The notes: generated from the sequence alone by a model not told the origin. Numbered from the stretch's first letter, positions 32,801 to 40,823 are shown. The stretch: DNA of 64,000 bases from Thermohalobaculum sp965247385 (GCA_965247385.1 CBDFHG010000002.1:682001-746000); one strand, 5' to 3'. Numbers and translations are program-made.

Positions 32801-35800
32801 GAATAATCCTGCCGACATCACCAACTACCGGCTCGTAGGTCGCACCGGTGGCACCGCTGATGTCGGTCCAAGCCGGGTCGTCGGCATCGGCGGTGGAGGC
32901 GGTGCCCGGCGGCGCGCTTTGCCACTGGTGGGCGGGGGTGACACTAACATTGCCATTCGTGTTGGTCGCGGTGACGGCATCCGGGTCCCTTTCAACGGTG
33001 CCAGCGGTTAGCGTCGCGCCAACCTGCGCGTCGCCGGTAATGGCACTGATGGCACCCGGTTCATCCACGTTGGTAACCGTAATCGTAACTTCCAGATCTT
33101 GGGTCGTGGGCCGAAAATCGGTGCGGTGGCCGCGTAAAGTGATATTATAGACGTTGTCCGCGCCTTGGTCCGCCGGTGCCTCATAATCCGGCGAGAAACT
33201 TGGTGCGTCTTTAAAAGTCAATTCCCCACCCGAAATCTCAAATAAATCGGCATCAGGCGCTGTGTTTACTATCGCCCAGAGTGAAAAACCCGTGGCCGTG
33301 GTGGTGTAGGTGCCCAGAACAACGTCGTCGGCGGTGTTCTCAGGAATTGACAGGGTCACAGGACCCGTTATGACCGGCAACTCGGGCGCGGTCGGCGTGG
33401 CGGTGACTTCGTCTGACGCTTCGCCCTTGCCCCTCGAGTTCACCGCGCGCACCTGGAAGAAGTATGCGGTGTCGTTGGTCAAGCCGGGCACGGTGTATTC
33501 GGTCGCGGTGGCGCTGTTTGGAATTGCCATCCAATCGACGACGGCGGCGGAGCCGGCGGTGTCATAGTCGCCCATGGCGTCGCTTTGGCGATACTCATAG
33601 CCGGTGATGTCCGCGCCGCCGGTTGCGCCCGGTGCCGTCCATGCCAGCGTGACCGTGGCATCGCCCGGCATCGCCGTCAAACCGGTCGGCGCGCCCGGCG
33701 GCGCGGCGGTAACGGTTGCGGTCGGGTCGCTGGTGGCGATCGTGCTGCCCGTGCTGTCGTTGTAAGTGGCGACGGCTTGCAGGGTGCGGTCTACGTCGCC
33801 AGCCACCGGGGAGTAGGCCGCAGCGGTTGCGCCGCTGATGTCGGTGTAGGTACCGGCGCTACTGGATTTGGATTGCCATTGCCAGGTCGTGCCGGTGACG
33901 GCTGCCGAGCCGCTGTCCGCATCGGTCACGCTGGCGGTCAAGGTATCGCCCACTCGCGGCGCGCCCGGCACCGTTGTGCCATCACGGGTGATGGCGATGG
34001 CGACCACGCCGTCTTCGTCATCCACATTGGTGACGGTGACGGTAACATCCAGCGTGTCGCTCTCGTTTGGATCACCGTCGTCGGTGGCGGTGATGGTAAC
34101 GGAGTAAATATTGCTCGTGGCGACGGAGGCCGGAGTTTCAAAGTCCCGTACCGTGTTGAAAGTCAAAGCCCCGTTTGTATCAATGCTGAAATCGCCCGCA
34201 TCAGTGCCGCCCAGGGTCCAGGTGACGGTGTCGCCCTCGGCATCGGGCGCGGTATAAGTCGCCACCGCGGTCGCGACAGGAGTGTTCTCGGCATAATCCA
34301 CCGCCGCATCCGCAGTGCCTATCACCGGCGCGGTGTTGGGCGCTTCCACGGTGACGGTGAATTGCCTCTTTGATTGTAGCCCATCCCTCCCGGCGTCGAA
34401 CACCGTGTAGAACACTTCGGTGCTCGCCACCATGCTCGGCGTGCCGGACAGCGTACGGTTGACCGCATCGAAGGCCAGACCCGCCGGCAGGGGGCTGCGC
34501 ACCGGCCCGGTCAGGGTGTAGGTCAGGTCGCCGAGGCCGCCGGTGGCTTCCGGCAGTTCCAGGGCGGTGATCGCCGTGTCCACGATATAGAACTGGTCGA
34601 GCGGCACGTTCAGCGCCAGGCCGGTGGTCGCGCTGGCGGTGAAGTCGGCCGTGGCGGTGGCGTCATTGGCGTCGGTCACCGTGTAGGTCAGGGTGGTGGC
34701 GTTTACCATGCTCGGCGTGCCGGACAGCGTGCGGCTGACTGCATCGAAGGTCAGACCCGCCAGCAGGGTGCCGCCCATTGGCCCGGTCAGGGTGTAGGTC
34801 AGGGGCGCGGTGCCGCCGGTGGCTTCCGGCAGGATCAGGGCGGTAATCGCCGTGCCCTTGGTATAGGACTGGCGGGGCAGCTCGGTCAGCGCCAGGCCGG
34901 CGTTCACCGTGACGGTGAAGGTCTGGCTGGTGGTGGCGTCGTTGTCGTCGTTCACCGTGTAGGTCAGTTCGGTGCTCGCCGCCGTGCCCGGCGTGCCGGA
35001 CAGCGTGCGGCTGCCGGCGTCAAAGGCCAGCCCGTCCGGCAGGGCGCCGTCGTCCCCCGGCCCGGTCAGGGCGTAGGTCAGGGTGCCGCTGCCGCCGGTC
35101 GCTTCCGGCAGCTCCAGCTCGGTGATCATCGTGCCCGCGGTATAGTTCTGGTCGTCCGGCGCGGTCAGCGCCAGGGGGCGGCCACGGTGAGCGTGAATTC
35201 CAGCAAGAGTTGTTCCCTACTCGCGGCGTCTGTGACACCGTAGGTGATGATGGATTCCGCAACCGTGGTCGGTGTGCCGGACAGCCTGCGGCTGGCGGCG
35301 TTAAATCTCAGTCCGTCCGGCAGGGCGCCGGCGCGGGTGGCGTCGCGCAGGGTGTAAAGGTACAGAGGGGTCGTGCCGGTGCCGCCGGTGGCTTCCGGCA
35401 GGGTCAGGTCGACCGCCGTGCCAACCGTGTAGCTCTGGTCGGCCAACCGCTCGGAAAACCCCAGGTTGACGAACCTCGGGTATAGGCAGAACGATGCGCC
35501 ATCTGGGTTCGCGCGCGCCTCCTCGCATACCGTGACAAAGACGGTGATGCGGCTGGAGCCACCGTTCGTGTCGTCCACAAAGTAGGTGAGTTCAAAGCCA
35601 TCTGTCCTTGTTGGACCCGCGCCCGCAAGCGTCGGTGTGCCCTTGAAGATGCGGGTGTCCGGATCAAAGCTAAACCCCAGTGATTCGTGCGGCCCAACCA
35701 GAGAGTAGGTCAGGGCGCCGGTACCGCCGGTGGCTGCCGGAAAGACAATGTCCTCGGTGGCCGCCCCCACCTGGAAATACAGGTCGATGTAGCCATCCGT

Positions 35801-35944
35801 GGGCGCATAACCGATTCCCACGTTACCCGGGAACACCGGGTCCGTCTGCGCTCCGGCTGGCGATGCCAGCCCGAGCAGCAGGCCGATCACCATTAGCGGG
35901 CCCAGCAGGAGGGCGGCGAGGCGACGGCGAGGGGCCGCTGGCAT
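13680..35944 (-). CDS. Giant repeat-rich autotransporter-like surface protein (one frame break near the 5' end)
   Basis: About 22.3 kb; 7,421 residues if the break at 35174-35178 is closed by one base. Domain order from the N-terminus: signal peptide; two, then three putative-Ig (He_PIG-like) repeats (35846-34350); cadherin-like, Ig-like (WQWQ), fibronectin III, cadherin-like, Ig-like, cadherin-like beta-sandwich (PF12733-type), Ig-like and DUF5011-type modules (34340-31870); fibronectin III, cadherin-like and Ig-like (31850-31010); four He_PIG (31010-29890); a second copy of the mixed module set (29880-28170); 47 He_PIG repeats of about 87 residues (28167-15760); fibronectin III; a Big-type Ig domain; and an autotransporter beta-barrel ending EVRF. 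The C-terminal Phe and barrel indicate outer-membrane insertion with the repeats displayed outside. An adhesin role is inferred from architecture. The gene sits between IS remnants. Confidence 0.85.
15387..15458 (-). repeat. Three 24-bp tandem units in the giant gene
   Basis: Units at 15387-15410, 15411-15434 and 15435-15458 each encode an eight-residue IAEDVIGT-type segment in the Ig-like domain before the barrel. The copies differ at one or two bases. They look like a young in-frame slippage expansion. Confidence 0.85.
15760..28167 (-). repeat. Array of 47 putative-Ig (He_PIG-like) repeats, about 261 bp each
   Basis: I counted 47 in-frame copies in the translation. Each is about 87 residues with the pattern Q-x-Y-T-x-x-T-x-I near the start, then GGT-x-x-L-x-Y-L-T, then the family signature R-x-L-S-G-T-P, then LTYTVTD and SQTFTVTV. 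Two main types alternate: one starting DSLALTAPDDQSYTV, the other DGLVLTTAGDQGYTL and relatives (DGVTLPAPGDQ, DGLALNAPGAQ, DGLALSAPPAQ). Copies are nearly identical in DNA, so recent duplication or gene conversion is evident. The assembly of such an array is open to collapse or mis-joining. Confidence 0.9.
28168..28720 (-). repeat. Duplicated Ig/DUF5011-type module, copy 2
   Basis: About 550 bp encoding the ASDTARDGG, DTWEWSSNSGNSYTTG and TISLNGGGASVTITKGDAYNDPV segments. It is nearly identical to 31871-32440 and about 3.7 kb from it. It is AT-richer than the He_PIG array. Confidence 0.85.
31871..32440 (-). repeat. Duplicated Ig/DUF5011-type module, copy 1
   Basis: This copy is nearly identical to 28168-28720, with a few substitutions. 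The fibronectin III modules at about 15490-15755, 29640-29880 and 31590-31850 are likewise near-copies of each other (shared stretch from ACTGCCACTGA-type bases to the AGCATAGCACTC region on the coding strand). Confidence 0.85.
35165..35944 (-). other. 5' segment of the giant gene: signal peptide and two repeats, in the other frame
   Basis: The start at 35944 follows GGGAGG with 8-bp spacing. The first residues, MPAAPRRRLAALLLGPLMVI and a Leu/Gly-rich core ending SPAGAQ, are a signal peptide. Two He_PIG-like repeats follow. The frame then stops at 35165 after FTLTVAAPWR. On the coding strand the sequence GCCGCCCCCTGG has five C; six would join FTLTVAAP directly to LALTAPDDQNYTAG of the long frame. 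The break at 35174-35178 thus separates secretion signal from passenger. Confidence 0.85.
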
Positions 35945-36004
35945 CACGCCACGCCTCCCGCCCGGCGGGCCTGGCTGGGGCTGGAGTGAAGCCCGGTTAA
36001 ATCT

Positions 36005-36014
36005 GGGGGGGGGG
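36005..36014. repeat. G10 homopolymer (C10 on the coding strand) upstream of the giant gene
   Basis: Ten G residues lie 61-70 bp before the start codon of the giant gene, in its probable leader or promoter. Tracts of this kind vary in length by replication slippage and can change promoter spacing or leader structure. Confidence 0.85.
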
Positions 36015-36173
36015 CAAAACTGCGCCGCACCGGGACGCTGCGCTAAACTTGTGGCTCCGCGCTGAACGCAGGTCATGCTTGTTCATGAAAACGCCCCCTG
36101 GGCCGCTGGATAAGTGGGTCCATTGCAAGTGTCTCGAATCTGATAACCCGGTTCGGAACCTGTATGCAAGCAC

Positions 36174-36234
36174 CCAGGATTCCCGAACCAAGCCCCTGAC
36201 GAGGCTCGTCAGGGGCTTGGTTCGGGAATCCTGG
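36174..36234. repeat. Perfect 61-bp palindrome (30-bp arms, 1-base centre)
   Basis: The left arm 36174-36203 starts CCAGGATTCCCGAACCAAGC and ends CTGACGAG. The right arm 36205-36234 is its exact reverse complement. There is no T-run after it on either strand, and it lies upstream of the genes on both sides, so a simple terminator is unlikely. It may be a foldback or MITE-like insertion, or two abutted IS ends. Confidence 0.9.
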
Positions 36235-36248
36235 ACTCCTCTTGGGTT

Positions 36249-36390
36249 TAGACGGCTCTCCGTCCATCCACTATAAGCTTCCTCGAGCCTCATCAGTCGG
36301 GTCTCCTGTAGCCACTCTGTCCGTCTCATAAGCGAGCCGTCCGGCACTATGAAAACCGGACAGATCATGTGTTACTAACATGTCATCAGT
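36249..36390 (-). pseudogene. ISNCY-type element relic: right terminus and first codons of the transposase
   Basis: Read on the minus strand from TGTTAGTAACA (36380-36370), the sequence passes TGTCCGGTT and reaches an ATG at 36329 giving MRRTEWLQETRLMRLEEAYS and GWTESRL. That is the characteristic start of ISNCY-group transposases, which continue RLTQEEAARLLGV in the family; here homology stops at about 36249, next to the palindrome. The direct repeat TGTCATCAGT is at 36381-36390. The remainder of the transposase is not in the window. Between 35945 and 36528 nothing else gene-like was seen. Confidence 0.6.
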
Positions 36391-36528
36391 GAGCTATGGC
36401 GTTCCCTTTTAGCGTTGATTAGGATTTACCAAAGCAAGGCTCAGAAAACTTGTTCTTTACCTGACGCAATGAGCGAGGACCCATGGTGCCGTGCGCATAC
36501 AAGAAACTACGACAGTAAGGGGAAGACG

Positions 36529-38055
36529 ATGATCCGCACCGGCACCGAGTACCGCGACTCGCTCCGCGATAGCCGCGAAGTGTTCATCAATGGCGAGCGG
36601 GTGAAAGATCTCGCCACCCATCCCAGCTTCAAACCGGTGGTCGATATCCGGGCGCGCATCTACGACATGCAGCACGATCCGGCGACCGCCCCGGTAATGA
36701 CCGTTGAAGGAGAGAACGGCGAGATCAATGCTGTCGGCAATGCGCTGCCCCACACCCAGGACGACTGGTGGGCCAAGCGCCGTGCCACCGACATGGTGAT
36801 GGACGAGATCGGCGGTGTCGTCACCCGTGTCGGCGACGAGACGGTGGGCGAGATGTGGTCGCTGTATGACGGCCAGGACGTGCTGTCCGAGATCGACCCG
36901 CAATGGGCCAAGAACATCGAAACCCACGTTTTCAAAGTGCTCCACGGCGACCCGTTCCACGCCTCGGCCAATACCGACCCGAAGGGTGATCGTTCGAAGA
37001 AGCCGCAAGACCAGGACCCGGACATGCTGCTGCATGTGGTCGGTGAAACCGATGCGGGCATCATCGTGCGTGGTGCCAAGTATGAAACCGCCGCAGCCTA
37101 TGCCAACCAGGCATTCACCAAACCGACCATCGCCAACTGGGGCAACGAGGCCTATTCGGACTACGCAGTTGGCTTCATCTGCGATCTGTCCTCACCCAAC
37201 CTGAAGTTCATCTGCCGCACCGGATTTGCCGGGCGGGCACCTGCCGAAGACTACCCTCTGGCGAACCGCTTCGACGAGGTTGACGCCCTGGTGATTTTCG
37301 ACAACGTGCTGATTCCGTGGGAGAATGTCCTGTTCTACCGCCATACCAAGGCGGCAATGTTCATCCGCGCTACACTGCACCGGTATTCCGCCTTTGCCTT
37401 CGTACAGCGCAACCTGAAGGTCGCCGACATGTTGATCGGGGCGGCCCTGCACAACGCGCGTCAAACCGGGCTCGACAAGCAGCAGGCGGTGCAGGAGAAA
37501 CTGGCCGAGATTGCCATCTACCGCGAGACAATCAACGCCCATCTGACGGCGGCGATCACACTGGCCGAACCCTCGCCCGCCGGATTGCTGATGCCGAACC
37601 AGTCGATCCTGATGGCCGGGCGCGTGGTTGCCTGCTCGCAGCTTTATGAAGCGATGAACACCGCCCGCGATCTATGCGGCGGACAAATCTGCGTCACCCC
37701 CGATTTTGCCGCCTTCAGTTCGCCGGAGACCAAACCATGGATGGATAAGTACTACACCCTGAACGATAACTGGCAGGCGGAGGACCGGCGCAAGCTGCTG
37801 GCCTTCGCTCGCGATCTGATTTCGTCGGATTATGCCGGGCACCGGTTGGCTTTCCAGATGTTCGCCCAAAGCCCACGCTTCAACCAATTGCAAGCGGTCT
37901 ATCGCAATTTCGACTGGGACGGTCCGTTGGACTTGGTGAAGAATTCCGCCGGTCTTTCCGACCGGGCCACGGGCGAGACCGAGCGGGCGCAGGGCGACGG
38001 GGCGGTCAACCGATGGTTCGCCGATCGTGAATCGCCAAACCGCGCGGCTGAATAA
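36529..38055 (+). CDS. HpaB-family FADH2-dependent monooxygenase (4-hydroxyphenylacetate 3-hydroxylase type)
   Basis: A 508-residue oxygenase of the HpaB/PvcC family, which uses reduced FAD supplied by a separate reductase. The start at 36529 (MIRTGTEYRDSLRDSREVFINGERVKD) follows AAGGGGAAG and is the family's standard beginning; the frame is open upstream to 36415. The central flavin-binding part includes FICRTGFAGRAPAEDYPLANR and the C-terminal helical part ARDLCGGQICVTPDF. It is the first of six closely spaced genes, and the third encodes a flavin reductase, its likely partner. The true substrate is unknown; family members hydroxylate phenols, but also open or hydroxylate N-heterocycles. 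Confidence 0.85.
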   Translation: MIRTGTEYRDSLRDSREVFINGERVKDLATHPSFKPVVDIRARIYDMQHDPATAPVMTVEGENGEINAVGNALPHTQDDWWAKRRATDMVMDEIGGVVTRVGDETVGEMWSLYDGQDVLSEIDPQWAKNIETHVFKVLHGDPFHASANTDPKGDRSKKPQDQDPDMLLHVVGETDAGIIVRGAKYETAAAYANQAFTKPTIANWGNEAYSDYAVGFICDLSSPNLKFICRTGFAGRAPAEDYPLANRFDEVDALVIFDNVLIPWENVLFYRHTKAAMFIRATLHRYSAFAFVQRNLKVADMLIGAALHNARQTGLDKQQAVQEKLAEIAIYRETINAHLTAAITLAEPSPAGLLMPNQSILMAGRVVACSQLYEAMNTARDLCGGQICVTPDFAAFSSPETKPWMDKYYTLNDNWQAEDRRKLLAFARDLISSDYAGHRLAFQMFAQSPRFNQLQAVYRNFDWDGPLDLVKNSAGLSDRATGETERAQGDGAVNRWFADRESPNRAAE

Positions 38056-38068
38056 ACGGGTAACGCCA

Positions 38069-39196
38069 ATGACTACGACCGAGCAGTCCGCCGTCTTTGA
38101 TCTGAAGAAAATGGCCGCCAGACCGTTCGATGAAGCGGTGGCGATGCCGCCCAGCGTCTACACCTCGGAGGAATTTTTGGCGCGCGAACGCAGTAATGTG
38201 TTCCGCAAGGATTGGATCTGCGTCGGTCGGGCCAGCGCGCTTGCCAAAACCGGCGATTATCTGACCTGCGATATTGCGGGCCAACCGGTACTGGTTCTGC
38301 GCGACCGTAGCGGCGATATCCGGGCGATGTCGAATGTCTGCCTGCACCGCATGTCGACCCTGCTGACGGGTACGGGCAACACCCGGGCGATCACCTGCCC
38401 CTACCATGCCTGGACCTACAATCTCGACGGCAGTTTGCGCGGTGCGCCCCGAATGGAGCACAGCCCCAGCTTTTGCAAGAAGGATTACCGCCTGCCCGAA
38501 ATCCGCTGCGAGCAGTGGTTGGGATGGATCTATGTCACCCTGAACCCGGAGGCCGAGCCGGTGAAAACCCGGCTGGATCCGCTCAAAAAACTGGTCGCGT
38601 ATTTCGGTATGGAAGACTACACCGAGACTTTCCACGAGACCCATGTCTGGGACACCAACTGGAAGGTGTTGGCCGAGAACTTCATGGAGAGCTATCATCT
38701 GCCGGTCTGCCACCGCGCGACGGTCGGCCCTTTTACCGGACTGGACGAGGTCGATTGCCCGCCGGGCGACCCGGCCTTCAACATCCACTGGTTCCCGAAG
38801 GATGCCGCGCTTGCCATCGGCAACGCGCACCCCGCGAACAAGCGGCTGAAAGGAAAACAGCGCAAGACCTCGGCGTTGATCACGATCTATCCCAGCCATC
38901 TTGTCACCCTGACGCCGGGCTATTTCTGGTATCTGTCATTGCAACCGGTGGCGGTGGGCAAGGTTCACATGACCTATGGCGGCGGTTTCGCGCCCGATTT
39001 CATGGGCGATCCAAAAGCAGATGAGTACAACGAAACCTTGCAGGGCCTGCTTGCCGAGGTGAATGCCGAGGATCGCGGCTGCACCGAAGCGGTGTACCGG
39101 GGTCTCTCGGCGGGCCTGTCGAAGGCCGGGCATCTTTCCCACCTGGAGCGACCGATCTATGATTTTGCACAGTACCTAGCCAGCCGGACCGGATAA
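38069..39196 (+). CDS. Rieske non-haem iron oxygenase, alpha subunit
   Basis: A 375-residue oxygenase component. The Rieske cluster ligands are C-x-H in NVCLHRMSTLL (about residue 90) and C-x-x-H in ITCPYHAWTY (about 110). The mononuclear iron site shows ENFMESYHLPVCH (about 205-217), with an acidic ligand expected nearer the C-terminus. The chosen ATG is 13 bp after the preceding stop; an upstream GTG at 38027 overlaps that gene and is less likely. No ferredoxin or reductase for the Rieske centre is encoded nearby. Sequence style is nearer to the betaine/carnitine/stachydrine demethylase group than to ring dioxygenases, but this is an impression, not an alignment. Confidence 0.83.
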   Translation: MTTTEQSAVFDLKKMAARPFDEAVAMPPSVYTSEEFLARERSNVFRKDWICVGRASALAKTGDYLTCDIAGQPVLVLRDRSGDIRAMSNVCLHRMSTLLTGTGNTRAITCPYHAWTYNLDGSLRGAPRMEHSPSFCKKDYRLPEIRCEQWLGWIYVTLNPEAEPVKTRLDPLKKLVAYFGMEDYTETFHETHVWDTNWKVLAENFMESYHLPVCHRATVGPFTGLDEVDCPPGDPAFNIHWFPKDAALAIGNAHPANKRLKGKQRKTSALITIYPSHLVTLTPGYFWYLSLQPVAVGKVHMTYGGGFAPDFMGDPKADEYNETLQGLLAEVNAEDRGCTEAVYRGLSAGLSKAGHLSHLERPIYDFAQYLASRTG

Positions 39197-39206
39197 GATC
39201 ACAGAC

Positions 39207-40385
39207 ATGCAACGCACCGAACCCTCCGACCTGCGGGCACGCTTTCTTGGCGGCATGAGCCAGGCGGCGGCGACGGTCAATGTTGTCACCACCGACGGGC
39301 CGGGCGGGCGGGTCGGGGTCACCGTCTCGGCGATGTCCTCGGTCTCGGCCGACACGGCGCGGCCGACGCTGCTGGCGTGCGTCCACCATCTGGCCCCGGC
39401 GGCGGCCGCAATCCTGGAGAACGGGGTTTTCTGCGTCAACGTGCTGCGCGATGACCAATCCTACATCTCGGACACCTTCGCCGGGCGCTTTAACCAGCAA
39501 GTCGCCGACAAGTTCGAATGTGCCAAGTGGACCACCCAGATCACCGGTGCGCCGCGGGTGGTCGACCCGCTGGTCGCCTTCGATTGCCGGGTCGTGTCGC
39601 ATAACCGCATAGGCACCCATTATGTCTTTTTTGGCGAGGTCGAGGACATTTTCACCGCCGACAGCGGATCGCCACTGATCTACGCCAACCGTGCCTATGG
39701 CGCCACGACGCGGATCGATCCGGCGAACTCGATCTGCGCAGGAGAATTGGCGGCCGAACGCAAGCTGGCTGTCGCCTGTTTCCATACTTTCGGCCCCTTC
39801 ATCCTGCCCGAACTGATCGCTAAGCTGCACGCCCGTGAAACCGGCCTGGACTTGACCCTGATCGAAGGCGACCAGCGCCGGGTCCAGGAAAGCCTTCTGG
39901 CGGGGGAGACCGAGGTAGGGTTGCTGTATGACATTGATCTTGCGGATGAAATCCAACGAGAAACCTTGACCGAGCTGCACCCATATGTGCTGCTGGCCGA
40001 GGGACATGAACTGGCCGAAAAGCCGGAACTGGCACCACAGGACCTGGCCGGACAACCAATGGTACTGCTGGATGCACCGCCCAGCCGGGACTATTTCCAG
40101 TCGATCATGACCGACGCGGGCGTGGAGCCCAATGTCGCCTTCCGCACGACCAATTTCGAGATGGTACGCGGCATGGTCGGGCATGGGTTGGGGTATGCCC
40201 TGCTGGCAACCAAACCCGCCTCCGGCATGACCTATGACGGGTGTGCGCTGGTTACCCGACCGCTGTTATCAGAAACCGGGCCCGGCCTTGTGGTACTGGC
40301 CTACCGCCGGGGCGCTCAGCTCTCTAAACCGGCAGAGGAGTTCGCTTGGCTCTGCCGTGATTTTTTTGGCATTGACCTCCACTGA
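39207..40385 (+). CDS. Flavin reductase fused to a LysR-type ligand-binding domain
   Basis: A 392-residue fusion. Residues about 1-165 are a HpaC-type flavin reductase: an FLGGMSQAAATVNVVTTDG start, GVTVSAMSSVSADTARPTLLACV, ENGVFCVNVLRDDQ and THYVFFGEVEDI. Residues about 178-392 are a LysR-type effector-binding (periplasmic-binding-fold) domain: LAVACFHTFGPFILPELIAKL, IEGDQRRVQESLLAGETEVGLLYD, LLAEGHELAEKPELA and GMVGHGLGYALLATKPA. There is no helix-turn-helix. The reductase should feed FADH2 to the HpaB-type oxygenase two genes upstream. The fused domain most likely senses the substrate, as the C-terminal MarR-like domain does in the Acinetobacter baumannii p-hydroxyphenylacetate reductase. 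The reading frame is unbroken through the junction and codon style is uniform. Confidence 0.85.
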   Translation: MQRTEPSDLRARFLGGMSQAAATVNVVTTDGPGGRVGVTVSAMSSVSADTARPTLLACVHHLAPAAAAILENGVFCVNVLRDDQSYISDTFAGRFNQQVADKFECAKWTTQITGAPRVVDPLVAFDCRVVSHNRIGTHYVFFGEVEDIFTADSGSPLIYANRAYGATTRIDPANSICAGELAAERKLAVACFHTFGPFILPELIAKLHARETGLDLTLIEGDQRRVQESLLAGETEVGLLYDIDLADEIQRETLTELHPYVLLAEGHELAEKPELAPQDLAGQPMVLLDAPPSRDYFQSIMTDAGVEPNVAFRTTNFEMVRGMVGHGLGYALLATKPASGMTYDGCALVTRPLLSETGPGLVVLAYRRGAQLSKPAEEFAWLCRDFFGIDLH

Positions 40386-40397
40386 CAGGAACCTGAA

Positions 40398-40811
40398 ATG
40401 ACACATAAACGCATCCGGCCTTTCAATACCAAGGACACCTACCCCGAACAGAAGCTCTCCAACGACCTCGCGCAGGCAGTGGTGGCGCGTGGCACCATGG
40501 TGTTCCTGCGCGGTCAGATAGGGCAGAATCTCGACACGGCGGAGAGTGTTGGCGGCCACGATCCGGTAGCGCAAACTCATCAGACCATGCGTAATATTGC
40601 CATGCTGCTAGAGGAATGCGGCTCGCAGATGGACCATATCTGCCGCATCGTGGTCTACCTGACCGACATCCGATACCGTGACGCAGTTTACCAGACCATG
40701 GGCGAATACCTGAAGGGTGTCCATGCGGTCTCGACCGGCATCGTCGTCCCGGCTTTGGCGCGCCCGGAATGGGTTGTCGAGATCGAGGCGACAGCGGTTA
40801 TTCCGGACTAA
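40398..40811 (+). CDS. Rid-family (YjgF/RidA-like) protein lacking the canonical deaminase Arg
   Basis: A 137-residue Rid protein, 12 bp after the fusion gene. The family core is clear: MVFLRGQIGQNLD, QTHQTMRNIAMLLEECGSQMDHICRIVVYLTDI and WVVEIEATAVIPD. RidA enamine/imine deaminases have an essential Arg just before the last strand (in a P-A-R-x-x-V-E-V setting); here the aligned stretch is VSTGIVVPALARPEW, with no Arg at that place. It thus resembles the Rid subfamilies without proven deaminase activity. In the operon it may hydrolyse or bind a reactive ring-opened intermediate. The alignment was made by eye. Confidence 0.8.
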   Translation: MTHKRIRPFNTKDTYPEQKLSNDLAQAVVARGTMVFLRGQIGQNLDTAESVGGHDPVAQTHQTMRNIAMLLEECGSQMDHICRIVVYLTDIRYRDAVYQTMGEYLKGVHAVSTGIVVPALARPEWVVEIEATAVIPD

Positions 40812-40823
40812 AGGAGGCAGGAA

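Noticed and set aside
36049..36276. Open frames crossing the 61-bp palindrome
   Set aside because: They are open on both strands only because of the palindrome and contain no family features.
35997..36368. A full 123-codon minus-strand gene
   Set aside because: Only codons near 36329-36249 show transposase similarity; the rest runs through the palindrome and the giant gene leader, so it was annotated as an IS relic instead.
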